A stretch of 64,000 nucleotides of DNA from Portulaca oleracea (Eukaryota > Streptophyta > Magnoliopsida > Caryophyllales > Portulacaceae), in the NCBI GenBank assembly GCA_029582165.1, contig CM055871.1:30579802-30643801 (forward strand), written 5' to 3'. Below are positions 27,610 to 42,600 of this stretch, piece by piece. The notes beneath the pieces were generated by a model that was not told where the DNA came from, did not search any database, and was given only the letters and a program-made list of their open reading frames with translations. Each line of letters starts with the position of its first letter. Within the stretch, counting starts at the first letter, position 1. Made by a program: the position numbers and the translations under genes.

Positions 27610-30600
27610 TACATACATGTGTGTGTGTGTGTGTGTGTGTGTATCTTGATAAGTAATCAAAAGATAAATTAATGGACACCAAGGGACACCAAAGCTCTTC
27701 TTCAATGTTCTTTTCCAAGCCACTAAAACATCACTTAACTCTTGAGGGTGCACCCAACTATAAACCCCGTCAAAGAAAACGCCAAATTCCGTAAAGCAGA
27801 TGCGCAACAGCAATGCATAAGGTGATGAATAGTCTCTTCCTTTCAAAAAAAACATAGAACAACTGCTACCCAACTTAAAGTTTCTCCTTTTGAAGCAAGT
27901 TTTCAATAGGAATCTTTCCATTGACGGCTGCCCAAGCAAAAAAAGCAAACTTTGGTAGGAGATTTAGACTTTTAAATAGCTCGATAACTCAATTTGACTA
28001 GACTCCTTAAACATCTCTTTACAAAAACTGTTCACAGTAAAGTGCACGTTGAATGAAGAGGCCAGGTAATGTCATCATGGGCTTCAAAAGCAACCTTACA
28101 ATCAGCTAGCTTCGCCAAGAAATTGAGCACACTTTCCTCCTCCCAATCATTCAGAGAAGGAAAGTTATGTTCCAATAGTTTTGCAAGCTGCTCCAAGAGA
28201 CCACATCTTGGATGGTCACCACTTTCAAAAGAGCCATTCTAAATGGGCCACTGAATTGAGACTTGGGTGGCTGATCTCCAGACGTTGTGCCATAACAGGA
28301 TCCTAGCCCCATTTTAGACCTCAAAATCCACTAAAGACCAAAAGTTTTCTAGACCACTCATAGTATTGCTCCACCCTCATTTTTTATTTTCTCTATTATA
28401 TTGAACCGTTTAGAGGAAGAGAGCAGTTTAATTAAAAGAAAATGAACAGAAATAGAATGTTTCAAACTTACCTGCTGTGCTAGCACCAAGAACCCTTCAC
28501 ATTTACCAAGAGTTGCCGAAAAGACAGGGTATGTATAATTTCTTATCTGAACAACAAGTGTACCAGTACGTAAACTTATACTGCCACCGTATAGCCTCGA
28601 AAAGGGTATGTTATTCTCCTGTGCAACAGGATCAAGTCTTTTCACGACTTCTATCATTCCATCTTGACCCCCTTCAATTTTTGTCAGGGTAAGATCCAAG
28701 TCTGTAGCAATAATAGCGAACAGAGAAGCTCTATTTCTGCTGGGCCTGAAACCAGATTGGAATCCCTCCCTACAGGCTCCTGAGCCTTCAGAAGGCACAA
28801 GATTTTGACATGCCTTGTAGTATGAATGGAATGACTGCTCAAAGATGTCATCCCGCAATTTGCTAACAGCAGTAGAATCTTGGAGATCTATTTCACGGCC
28901 ATTATAGTTTATCATTTTGGCAGACACAGAATCATTTGCATCAGCTGCTGTTGAACATTGCTCACATTTGGTGACAAGTTCATCAAGAAAATTTAATCTA
29001 ACAGCCAATTCACGAGCTTCATTTTTCAAGAGTTGGTAATGTTCATCAAGCCAACCCTGCATTGGCTCCTCTTCAATGTCTGCCGTCAGCTTGCGTATGC
29101 AGAACTTGATGCACCCAAATTTTGAAGACCCAATCTTTTTAGGTTTAGAGCTCTCTTTCTTAAAAGGAAAAATTGCTTTTCTTTTTGCTGCCATAATAAG
29201 CTTCAAAGCCCGCAACATGTCCTCAACGGAATCATCAATGGCACGCAACTCCAACCTATATGGCATACAAATGTGAATATCAAGGCCTTGAATTATCCAG
29301 TCCCAAGTGGTGGTTGAGGTAGCATCAGAGATATTTGAAGCCTTTGGAATGCGAGATATCTGCATTCGACTACTTTTAAAAATCCTGCAATCATTCAGGC
29401 TAAGCATCAGGCCCTCCAGAAGCACCCCAATGCGGGCATTCTCTGAAAATATTGACTGAACTTTTACCAAAGCCTCAACACCATCCCCAGCCTCTGCAGA
29501 TATAGTAAGCATCTCCACATCTATGGCAAATACAGATTCTTTTTTCTTCTGTTGCTTATCTCCCAATCCAGACTCTGCAAGAATTTCCTTCTGTTGTTCA
29601 GGGTCAACCATCTCAGGGGCACTTGTCAAGTGATCACTGTTTGCTTTTGCAAGCTTATGATTATGTATGAACAACTTCAAGTACAACATGAGCTCATAGA
29701 GGGATATATGTACATCTGGCTCCCAGCGAACTGCAATGTCTGTAGCACTGAAAAGAGCGCAAACACCTATTTCTTTGAGACCTCCAGAACGACGTACAAA
29801 TTTAGCATTTTGCATATCGAGCAGTAGCACTTTTGTTCCGAGAATATGATCATCTGGATGCTCCTGATAGATTGATCTAGCTCTTTCAAGATCCAACTGC
29901 ATAGAACGTTTGTCCTTATTCAAGCAGACACTAAGATGCAAGATGTCAAGTGACACAGAATACTTTAACTTCTTGTACTCATCAGAAACTGTGGAGAAAA
30001 TATCAGCAGTTCTTGTGGAACCGTCAGCTGAAACAGTTACTACAAAACGACCTCCTTGTGATCCATAATTTACATGCTTAGGGTCTTCAACAACTGTGTT
30101 CTCCAACCCAACATCAGCACAGAAGTTTACAGAACATCGTTCAAGATTAAACTTCAAAAGGCGGGTCCCTTTCCCAGATGATTTTGAGGGACGTCCTCGA
30201 ACTTGATTTTTCTTACCAGGGCCAGTCAACTTGTTGAAGAGAGCTTGTAAGGAAATAGCAGTTGTAATTAGTGATTCCACACGCCGCAAGGTGAAGTAAA
30301 TACCCATACCCGTGACATCAACAGAAAGAGCAGAAATGGACTTGGAACCATCTTCAGGAAGTGAGTCCACATCTTTCTTGCCCCAGTCCAACCCAACTTT
30401 TGCAACATGCAATAAGCATCCCGAGTTTGTTTCCACTCCAAACAGACATTCCTTCAAGCTTTCCTGATATTCATCAGCGAGATGTAAATTTAACTCGCCA
30501 AACTCTGCATGGACAGCAGTTCCTTTGCTAGAAATATTATTTGCAAACACGTGTGAAGATTGAGAGCAGCCCTACCACAATCAAAAGATCAACTGTTAAT

Positions 30601-33600
30601 AAACTAAAGCAACATTGACTTCTAATAATGCAAAGCATAAACATTATTCCACAATTTGCAGGGGCAGAAATATTCCACAGTAATACAGAAATACATTGGA
30701 CAGCATATGGAAATGTAGTATATTACCCAGATCAATTCTATCTTAAAGAAAGTGTAGCACACTTAACATACATTTCTAATATTATTGACTTTCAAGAGAA
30801 GTGGACCAGAGAAAGATTATTATTTCTATAGGAAAAAAAAGATACATTAATAATAGAAAAGATCAGATGCCTAGGAAGCATCTACGAAATTATGTACAAC
30901 CTAAGTATAGATCATTCACAGAATCTACTACATCAAAAGTGGAAGAACTAAACTTCCCATTAACCCAAAAGAAGAGAGACTCGCTAAAGTTGCCTTTCAA
31001 GCACTGAAGAGAAGTTTCAACTCCCTCAAGAACCCTTTGGCTTCTTTCTCTCCAAATACTCTGAGATATCACATGGCTATCCTCTTCTTCGGTTTCCTGC
31101 CAAAGACATCCTCCCACGCAAGAAGAGGGCGTCTAACTGAATAGGAAACGACCCAAGCAACACCTGAGCACCCAAAGGCTAAATCCCAAAGAGACCTAGC
31201 ACAGTCGCAATGTAGCAATACACTGATTCAAGATCCCTTTTGCACATAAAACATCTATTAACCAAAATCCTCCCCCGGTTGTAGCAATAAACCAATCGAA
31301 GGAAGATTGTAGATGCAACCAGCTTGCAGTCCTTGACACATTTTGGCTACCCATGAACCACAATTTTGGAATAAGTTTGTATGGAATTGGATTAGGTTGT
31401 TTGTGCTTCACTCTCAAAAATTCAAGTATTTGCTTCTTCTTTTTTTATCTTTTTCTCCTTTTTTTGGTAAGTAACCAAAAGACATATTGCAAGAAAAGCA
31501 AGCAGATATCACCCATTTACGAGGGGCAAGTAGAAAAACAGACATCCCCTCGAGTTCTCATCAATTATATTCCCTCCAAATGGCCCAAATAGCTAAAGCC
31601 TAAAGGACCCAAATTCCACATACAACAGGCTCACCCTTTCTTTGTACTTCTCCTCCAAGCCACCAACACATTCTTCACACTAGACTCTTCCTCCTTAAAG
31701 AAACCCCCATTAAAGAAAAGGCAAGGTTCCATCCATCGTGAAGAGGAAAAGTAAATGACCCACAGACTCTTCCTCCTTACAACACATAGAACACCTACTA
31801 GGACCGCTGAAACTTCTTTGGTTGCTTCCCAAGCAAAAAAACAAGGCTATATTAAACTCTAAGAGAAAATGCAAAGACACCAGCAAATATGATCAGGACA
31901 GGGCATAAGTGTGCCTGTGCAATGCAGAAGGATATGAATATATGATCCTCTATAGGAATTTGGAGGGTTTGGGGAAGGCTCAAAATGATGTTATGATGAT
32001 CATTGGCCACAGATGCAAAAGCAACAGAATTGAAAGAATGAGTTGGAGTTCATAATCAAGGAACTTTGTCTTTAGAAGAGTCCAAGAGGAACTTTGTCTT
32101 TAGAAGAGTCCAAGATTTGAGCGTGCTATTGATTTATTTATTATACAGAAAAAGAAAATTATATCAATGTGATCAGAAAATGTGAGCACAGCTAGCATTC
32201 TACAAAACGTATCAAATCAAAAAATACAAACTATCCACAAAATCTGCCATTTATCTTTTTTATATATATAAAAAGCAACAAAACTCTGACTTAAATAGCA
32301 AAAGTTGAGAATACTTCTTTTGATAGGAAAAGATTATGTAGAAAAAGGTTGACAATACTATATAATAATTATTCCAAATACCACGAGAACACTGTAACTG
32401 GTTAGAGGGGACAGAAGCGCCTTGATGATGAGAAGTTTTTTTTTTTTTTTTTTTTACGAGTAATCAAAATATATATTAAAAGGACAGCGACGGGATGTCA
32501 CCCATAAACAAAAGAATTTTTGTCTTCGGTCCCATGTGAAGCGGGACCGAAACTCAGTTGCTGATTTCCTGGCTGGAATCAATGTGGGTCGGGGAGAGAA
32601 AATTTGGGTGGGGATGTATCCACCGGAAGTAGAACATCATGTAACAATTGATTCTCTGGCTGTTTAGCAGATCAACCCCTTCCCTGTTTTGGTCTCAAAT
32701 AAAAATTAAAAAAAAAAGGAAGGCAATTAAAAATAAAAATAAGTATTAAACACCGAGGGAAGATATTTTATGAGAAGAAAGAATTTTGCCAATTAAAAAA
32801 AGTTAGATGAGAGATAATCTTAATCCATTATTTTGTGATCATCCATTTTCAGCAGGGAAGAGGTATGATGTACGGTCATTTGATCAGACTAATCAGTAAA
32901 TACCAACAATTTGTGTATAAGGAAATGCTAGACAAAATGTCATTCATGCTGCAGTAAGTAGCTCATGCAAACTTTCTAACAGAATCTCCAAAAGGAAGAA
33001 CACCAGTTACTCTGATCATCTACATGGATAATAACAAAATCAAAAAAACAAGAAGAAAAAAAACAAGATAATTACTTACATGATAGAGAGGCGAGCCATT
33101 CATATTGTAGAGGACAATCGTCATCTCAGGGGCTGAAATTGTACAAGTCCACATGATGGCCTTGGATTCCGATGACTTAGGCTTAGCAACTGATGCAACT
33201 TCCTCTTTCAATACCATCTTTTTCTTTTTGTCAAAATGCAGGCGCATCCATGGTTCCAATCGACTCAATATCAAACTACACTGAGTACCCCCAAGCTTGA
33301 CATCAATCTCAGCCCTGACAGCTGAAGCTGGCTGAAAACATCCACGTTCAATCTCAATCTCAAAGGTAAGCACACTAAAATTTAAGATATATAAGGTGTT
33401 TCAATTAAGGTTTGGTTGATACAAAGACAGTATAATTGAGGGTTAAGTGGAAAGCACGGTGATCAATACCCAGAATAACAAAAAGTAAATAAATAAATAG
33501 TTGATACGCAGAGACCATATCAACATGAAGACAAAATAGAACGGACAAAATGCTGAAAGAGGGGGAATTATGTTCTTTAGCTAACCAAAACAAGTTTGTC

Positions 33601-36600
33601 CATATTCTGGATAGTTGAAAAAACTTATTTTTCCAACTTCGATTGTAATGAACTAAAGTAAATGCCCCATTAAACCTCCTCTGCTTCTTTTCCATAGAGT
33701 AGTAGGTAGCAAACGATTTCTAAATCTTGGGTGGAATAGAACCAGTCTTTCTAAATTGCAAAAGTTAGGGGTAAGACTACTACATCTGACCCCTCCATAC
33801 CCCACATGGGCGGTAAAAGAAACATTTGTGGCCCATTTGTGGCTTACTACAACACAATGGACCAAGCCTAGAAGCAAGTCAAACGCACAACCTAATCCTA
33901 AGAGTTCCTCCAACCCCCCCCCCCCTTTTTCTTATGAGTGCTAAAACAAATGTTTAGAGGACACCAAACTGATGTCACCCATGCATAAAAGGAAGCACCC
34001 ACGGGATAACCCCATGCTACCAGACTTTCTTCGATCATCATATCAACAATTCGAGTTTGATTTATCAAAATACAGAAAAATAAAAAATAAAAAAGGTAGA
34101 AAACATAAATGGCAACCTCCGATTCTAATTGGAGCAAATTTGGAGGTGGTCACCTCTAATTACAATAGGAGGTGGAGATCCTTGCCTCCTCCAATTAATC
34201 GGAGTTGGAGGTGGATCCTACCTCCAATTATCAATTGGGGCAGAGGTGGAGGTACCCACCTCCGATCCATCTCCAATCCGTTGCTATCCCTACCTACAAG
34301 AAATCTACCATATATTCAAGGCTCTGGTTCCATTTCTTAGGGGGGGAAATTGTACTAAGACAATACTAACAGTGTGGTTAGATTCAATTTAAAGCAAGTG
34401 TGGGTGGGTGGGGAGGTGGGAGGGGAGGAGAGGAGAGGAGAGGGGAAGGAAAGAGAGGTGGTTAGAGTTATTGTTTGGATATCTTGATGTGAATGGATGG
34501 GATTTCAAGAAATGGATCTTTTCGATTAGCTCCTTTTACTTAAAACTTCCTCATTCCCAACCTTCATCGATGTATCTTTTGGAAGAAGGCTCTTTGCCAT
34601 CCACCAGTATTTCGAAGTCTTTGGCCCCTTTGAAGGTTTCGTTCTTCATTTAGGAAGTGATGCATGGGAGCATCTGGACTTGTGATAATTTACAGAAAAG
34701 GGGGAGGATCTTGGTAAGTAGGTGCTTTATTTGCAAGGGGGATCTTGAATCGCCGGATCATTTATTGCTTTGTGGTAGATTTTGTGGATAATCTATTTTT
34801 TGGTTGTACATGACATTGTAGATGCCTGCTAAACATCTATTCTTTTGATCTTATTATTAATATATTTATATTTTTCCTATAAAAGATTTGGTTGTCCAGT
34901 AAAATCAGGAGAGATTGAATAATGTCCCAAGAAAACCATAAAATCAGATGAAACATACTACCAGTCAGTCAGTCAATATTACCTGTAATGGAATATACAA
35001 GCAAGAAACGACATTGAGCCGCAAAATTTCTAGTATAGAGGTTCCACCATCTCTCAACAGCTGAAAAACAAAGAAGAATGAGAAAAAGTGAACCACCATT
35101 AAGCATAAAATTACTTCAATAATTATCAAACTTCACACACTAATCTTCCAACATATATAGAAAACATTTTTCGGATAAGCAAACATATACTGAGAACTTA
35201 CATGAATTTCATTGAAATCCAGTTGAAAGTCAAGACGTGTACTCTCTCCCACATCTTCAGTAGACCGAGTCTTCATGCATTTCAATTGTATGCCTTCAAT
35301 ATGATTCTCCAAGAAAAGACTCTGTTTCTGGTGCTCAAACCTCACACCCAACTTGGGTAGACTGAATGATGCCTGAGACAATAACATCTCGTCAAAAAAC
35401 ATGCGCAACAGTACAAGTTGTGTTCAGCAACATGAACTGAAGTGTAACTACAATGGTTAATAGTATGTGAGCACTCAAATATTCATAGGCAAGAAAGGAA
35501 CTATCGTACAATAATAAATAATGTAATTCAACCGAAAGACGAAAAGCAGAGAGAAACAGGAATCAAACAATTCTAAAGAAAAAAGAAAGAAACGTCAGGT
35601 TTTTTTATAAAATTATTAGTTGGAGAATAATATAAAGCAGCACAAGAAAAAATCAGTAGGACGACATAAACTGACCCAGGGAACAAAAAGGAAAAAAGCA
35701 TTGCTAGCAGACTCGATGACCTAGAAATCTGAATCAAGCAAATAATGAATCGGCTGTGGCCTGTGGGTTGGGACTAAAGAGTTACCCAGACCACCAGATT
35801 TTGTATAACTCTGATAAATTGTGTAGGAAGTGCTAGCTCTATGTAGCCTAGTGCCCTCTACAAGGTATCTCCCAAAATGATGATTAAGATCAAGGAAAGA
35901 CAATCAACATGTGATTGCACACCATAACCCTTCATATCCTCACCTCCAAAACTGTCAACCATAGCCATCCGCTTTCTATCTACCAAAAACAATAGTAAAT
36001 AAGAGAAAGGGAAAACAAGACCCAGTTCTCCGCCTTAACTACTTCCTTTTCATACCTCTCAAAAAATTCAGAGAAGAAAGGAAGTGAATAGAACATAACT
36101 ACACAAAAGAAACAAAACATGGAGTCATGGTACTGTGTTAAGTGAGCTCCAAATAATCAGAGCATGCATACTCCACAATTCAGTACTTACAGAGGCTGTA
36201 ACAAAAATAAACTCATACCCACGGGGAGGAGGGGAAAACAGCAACAACACCGCCACGATGTAGACAGAGAATGCCCTAAACAGCTCATACAGTTGAAGAG
36301 ATAAACATTTACACATCATCTCATTGCACGTACTCTAACCTTTTCGGGAAATAAAGTTGAGAGCTTAGTCATGGATGAAGGTGTTTGTTTCTTGGGCAGA
36401 TTCTGCATTGGAATGTTATCACCAGTTGATTCACAGGACTGGTCCAAAGCAATGGCAGATGAAGCTCTCTTTTTCTGAAACAACTCCTCATTCATAATAA
36501 TCGAAACTTCACCACACAAAACATCAACATCTTTGATAACTATCCCGAATTCTCTGTTGTAAGAAGTGCCACCAAAGGTAATACATAAGATCAAGCATAG

Positions 36601-39600
36601 TAACAATTAAGTAATTACAGAGATAAGAAAATGTTAGAGAACAGGGATAATTTTATAGAGATCCAAAGTAATGTTTATTTTGAGATAGAGGAAGTATTAT
36701 TTATATTAAGAATGCAAAAAATTAAAAAAAAAAAGAAACACGAGAAAGAAGAAAGGATAAATAAAACCCAAATAAGCAGGGCAATAGAGCTCCACAAAGA
36801 TGGAAGCTTAGAAGACCCTAAGCATCAACAACAGTGCACACAATGTGAAAGCCTCTAATATTTTCATGACGACATGACCCCTATACATGTCATATTCCAA
36901 AATATTTAAATATCATGTCACCATGTGGGTGTCATGTCATGTTAGAGTCCCATACCAACTTCTGCAATTCTCAATTGAAAGCTCGAGAAATACATAGTGG
37001 ATTAACAATAATAAGTTTTGTTAAATGGAGATGATGGCTGAGAAGAAAAAATTCACACAGCAATAGTTCAGATTTAGAGAGTATATTGGTTTCATAGTTA
37101 TCACCCTCTTGTATCCTGTACATGTAAGACATGACGTTGGCATCTTTTTTTAAACGCATCCCACATTCGTAGTCGCTAAGGATTTATATCATCTTGTGGA
37201 GGTTAGGCAGGACACTAGGAAGTGAGGTCCTCTAGTGGAGACGTAGAGTACTTCAATGGGTAACTCGTTGTCTGTATTACTAAATCTTCCGCAATCAAGA
37301 CACGGCCACTGCATTCCTGAAGGATCAGATCATTTATTCTAGCATGGCTATGGGAAGAACGCTGCTCTTTCCCAATGATCCCTGTTTGAGTTCTTCTTTT
37401 CTTTTCTTTTTGACATGTAATCAGAAGATGTACTGCAAGAACAAGAAGGGGATCTCGCCCATTTACAAAAGGGGGCAAATACAAAAACATTATCCCCACG
37501 AACTCTCATCAATAATATTAAGATTCTTGTTTCAGTTTGGGAGTTTAATTGCCTTAAGTGTACTGTATGAAAGGCTGTTTCATGATGTCTCACCATCTTC
37601 TTCCCTCTACTACAATACAACAAACCAAACTGAAATTCTCAAGAATACATAATCATATGCAACTACTACAGAACGTCACGGAAAGTAAAAAAAGGGACAC
37701 ATTGACAAGGAGAAGACAAAAGGAACAAGAAAAACCTACCGGGTGTGACCAAATTCACAAGACAGGGACAGCTCCTCACAATTAAATGATGAGAAAGGCT
37801 GATCCACCACAGCAGTCGACGACTGACTCCCAATAACAGGATCACCATCAATATGGCTAGAAGATTGATCAGAACTGAACTGTGGCTCCCCTACATGAGC
37901 AAGAATAGGCGAAAGAAGCAACTTAATAAGAAGAGTTGGTTTGGTCCTCCCATCTTTAGATATGTCCACTCTCAGATCCTTAACTTCTACAGTCGCCTTG
38001 GGTGTCTGCAGTGTTACAGCTAGCAATTAAAACAAACATATGAAAATACAATACTAACATAGGTCAAAATGGGATGCAAAATGAAACAAGATATATAATG
38101 GCAACAAACAGAGGGGGGAAAGGCCTATTGTTTTTATAGGAAAGGAAGACAAATTTTCATGAGAAATCCTGCATCATTCCAGTTAAAATGATTTTCATGC
38201 AAGCGATGATCAGTGTAGACACCCCTTGCTTTCTTTAATTAAAGTTATCATCAGAAGGGGAAAAATAAACTGTAAATGCACATTCGAGATTTCATATTGA
38301 AGAAGAGAAGGGGAAAAAATGTAAAATAAAGAATTCGAAGTCATGACTCATGAAACCATACACCTTTAACCCTTACAGATTACAAAATGAGATGACAGAA
38401 GGAAAGATAATGAAAAAAAACAGAATAAGATGTCTAATTGCACTACTAAGAAACATTCAGTGTATCGGAATTACCTTCAAGACCAATTCTGTCACAGATA
38501 CTGACAGGAACCTTGCAACATTAGCTATAACCATCCATTTTCCCCTGCCTGAAGATCGGGGTTTATTTGTCTTAGCTTTTTTTCGTCCCTGTGTAGTCCC
38601 TTTCTTTGACTTTGATGTCCTCGTGACAATTTCTAAATCACTTATCAACACTTGTAGCTTTGGATCCCTTGAAAAAAAGCCAGCACCAAGTTTGACCAAT
38701 GACTGGCGCAAGCTGAGTCTGATTTCACCAACAGACACAGATTCAACAGAACCCTGCATATTATTGAAATAATGAGCACACACATAAATGAAGTTGAAAA
38801 CCTTTAGTAACTTACTCTGCTTCAAATACCCTTGATGTGTCATTAATAAATGTTTCGATTACTCGTCAACACAAAAAGAAATAGCCATTGTGCTGCAGAT
38901 GCTCCCATAACACTCACGCTTTAAACAAAAAAAGAATTTCACAATCCACCCAAATGAGTAGTAAGTAATAACAGAAACAACCCCCCCCCCCAAAAAAAAA
39001 AAAAAAACCCCACCCCAACATAACACCACAAAATAAAAATCCCAGCTCTAGTGATAAATGTCCCCTGCAATGCAACCAGGAAGAAAACGAGAAACCAAAA
39101 AAAAAAGCAAGATATATAGTACCTTTTCAAATTTCAGCACCACATCCCTCAAACATTTCCATCCACCAACTCGAAATCCAACAGATGCCCCCACGATCCG
39201 ACTCAACACCCAAGCCAGTATTCTTGCCATAAATCTAGAAGTCACAAAGCAAATCATAAGAGTAATTAAGACAAAAAGAGACATGCATCCATTAATGGAG
39301 AAAACAGACTAGATGAAAACTTTCCTTATTTTACAGGAAATATATGTGTGTATTGAAAGATAAGATGCTCAACTAGCATAGATAAAGACTTTCCATATTA
39401 AAACATGTAACAATAAAAAAATCAAAAAAAAAAAAACAAGGGAACTTGTACGCTTGTACCAAATGAGAGAAAAAGATGACCAAAGTTCCTGAAGTCAACA
39501 GATAAAAAAGACAAGGTTTGAGAATCACAAGAAAGCAGATCAAACAACATCAATCCTGGAAGCAGCAGACACTTCAAACTAGACAATCATAACACCTAAA

Positions 39601-42600
39601 CAGAGCCAAAGAGATTTAAACAGATTTGATTATCCCAGGCAACTAACCAAAGCGCTCCACCATCCTTTCCAAAAGAGACTTCATAGTTTGAGCATATTTA
39701 GCATTCAGTAATAAAAGGACAGATGACATCTCCTACCAAGGAAGCAATACCAGCAAACATGCAAGGGAGGACAAAGGGCTAATTGGTTTCATAAATTTAA
39801 AGAAAATAGAAATAGAAGTAACAAAGTGCGGGGATGACTTACCTTCTTTTTATTCATACATAATCAATAGATTCATACATAATAAATAGATAACAGTATT
39901 GCAAGGACACCAAGAGGAAGTCGCCCATTTACACAAGGGGCAAATACACAAACACTCTGCCCCATAGCTACCAAAGTCGGCGATCGATTGGATCGAGGAT
40001 CAAATTTGGGATCGAAATCGTAAATTTGCCAAGACCCCCAATAGCAAATCGAGAAGTGAGGTTTAATTGGGTCGCAATGTTGGATCGTATTCAAGAAGTG
40101 AGGTTAAATTGGGGTCCTATGTTGGATACTAATTCACCGTTAATTATTTCTTTCTGGATCATTAATTGAAATATTACTAACTTTCTTTTTTGCTTGATGA
40201 AATAAATACCTTGAAACCCTCGTGGCCTAGAGGGTTTTGACAACCCAAGTGAAAAGTAGTGCTAATTTAGGACTTAGCAATTAAATTTTTACTACTTACC
40301 TGTCAACCACTACACTAAAATAAGCAAATAGATGGATAGTTCGTACTGTATCAGTTCCCAATGTCCCGCACTCTCTCCTCATTTATGTACACAAAATGGG
40401 AAAACAAATGGTCCCATGCTCTATCCCTTTCTCTCCCTCTTCTTTTATTTTCCTGAATCACACACTTCATAGTTTACACTACCTTTTTCACTCTTTGTGT
40501 GAACGTGATTTTATCCTCTACTCTTGTTCTTGATACTTTCTCTAGTTCAGCAGTGTTTGGGCCAAACCTTGATAATTCCTCCTTTTAACCAATCATCAGT
40601 GCAACACTACAACCTTTCTTTTTTTGATAAATGATAAGTAAACAAAATATTAAAAAGTGGGATCCCTTAAACCTATAGGTTGCATCCAACTAAGCACACC
40701 TTAATATTTTTTTATAAGTAAATTACTGGACACCAGATGGATGTCACTCATATTTACAAAAGGAGACAAAGTCAAACTCACAAAGCTTAAAACTCCTAGG
40801 CTCTTTTATAGCCAACTTATCAACAAAATCCAAGAAGGTGACCTTTGTAACATCAGAAATCCGAAACAAGGTTGAATGTCAAACCTTAAGCTCTCATTGA
40901 TGATATTATCGATCAAAAATCCAAAACAAAGTCAAAGGCCATCATGCTAGAGCTGTTGCAACATGCAATCCAGAAAGGAAAGGGGGGCCAGAATTCTGAA
41001 CCGTGAACATATGTTCCTTCAGCTATCTCATGCTGTAGTTGGAAGGGCACAAACCAGTGCATCAGACAGAAAAAGCTTCAACACGTAAAAGATTGAAGAT
41101 CTATTTTCTAGTGGTTGTATCCCTGACCCGTGCGTTTCATTCATTACAAGCACTATTTGTCTTCTCTTTGATTCTTTATTTAGACAGATTGCATGAAAGA
41201 ATGTTGAATTGTTATCCTAGTATTCGTTTTTTCACATGGACGCTCCCCAGCCAAACAGCAACAAAAACAAAAATAAGTGCAAACAGCACAAAGCTAATAG
41301 AAAAAAGCCAATCACTATAGACAGGGCTGCATGAATACTTTTAGTAAGTTCATTTGTATAATTTACAAGCAAAATAAGTAATGTTCCATGCGTACACATA
41401 AAATTGATATTAGTTTATATATCAAATTTAATATTAGAGAACAAATTGATATATTTTTTAAAATTTTCAAGCTAAATTGTGTAAAAACCTATGTTATGAA
41501 ATAAACATTCTAGCACCAAAGTTTAGACTATGCTCAATTACGCCCCTAATAACAACAAAATGTTATCTCTACTTCATGAATTCAATATTGAAAATATAAA
41601 ATTTACTTTGATTTCATGTATGAATTAGGAAAGTTCTAAAAGGAAAAATAATATTTTTTAAAAAAATGAGAGGGTCGGTTCTGCAAGCTTCAGAGTAATC
41701 TCAAGCAAACCTAACCGAGCTCAAGCCGGACACAGGCTCGACTTGTTTACATCTAGAACTGTCACAAGTCGATCTTGGTGATCTAGTAGAGACAAGGTAG
41801 GACCACGGAAGCAATTACCCTAGACTTATCCACCTTCATTCTACTAGTTGAAACTAGTGACTTATAATTTGTTTTGGTCTTTAACAGGATATTTTACAGC
41901 TTATATAATAGGTTTAATCTCATCATAACATATGTAGCATTAACCGTATCAATACTAGGGAATATTATTCTCCTATTCATGTGAGTGAAATCTAGGGTAT
42001 GCATAGTTTAATGGCATTTTCAAGCTTTTAAGGTGGAATAAGCTCCATACAAGGGAATTCATTCGTAACTTAAAATTCAAGGTATCTAGCACCCATAAAA
42101 AATTTATTTTAAAAAAAAACATTTGCCGCTTTGTTAAAAATATGTGAATAACAGCATTTCTCACAAGTTATAAATTCTTGCATTTCCTCCGGACTCGTGG
42201 TTGAGAATGACCACTAACAAATCCTAGAAGCTTTCCTTTTCTTCTTTTTTTTTTTGATAGGAAATTGATACAAACTAATAATAGAAATTAAAGAACTAAT
42301 GCTCCACTAGCACCCTACAAAGTTATGCACAGCCAAAAAAGAATTGTCCACAAAATTTGCCACATCAAAATAGGATGAGCTAAACTTCCCGTTAACCTAA
42401 AAGAAGAGAGACTTGACAAAATAGTTTTTCAATCTCTAAATAGGGATTTCAACCCCCTCAAAAACCCTTCTGTTCCTTTCCTTCCAAATAATCCAAAACA
42501 TAATATGAGGTATGGCCTTTTTCTTCTTGGGCTTCCTCCCAAAGAAACTCTTCCAAGATAGGAGATGACTCCTAATTGAATAGGATACAACCCAAGAAAC

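Noticed and set aside
39960..40140. GATCG-rich element shared with 57865-58030
   Set aside because: Only the first dozen bases and general wording agree. No inverted ends or target duplication could be fixed, so it is only mentioned.
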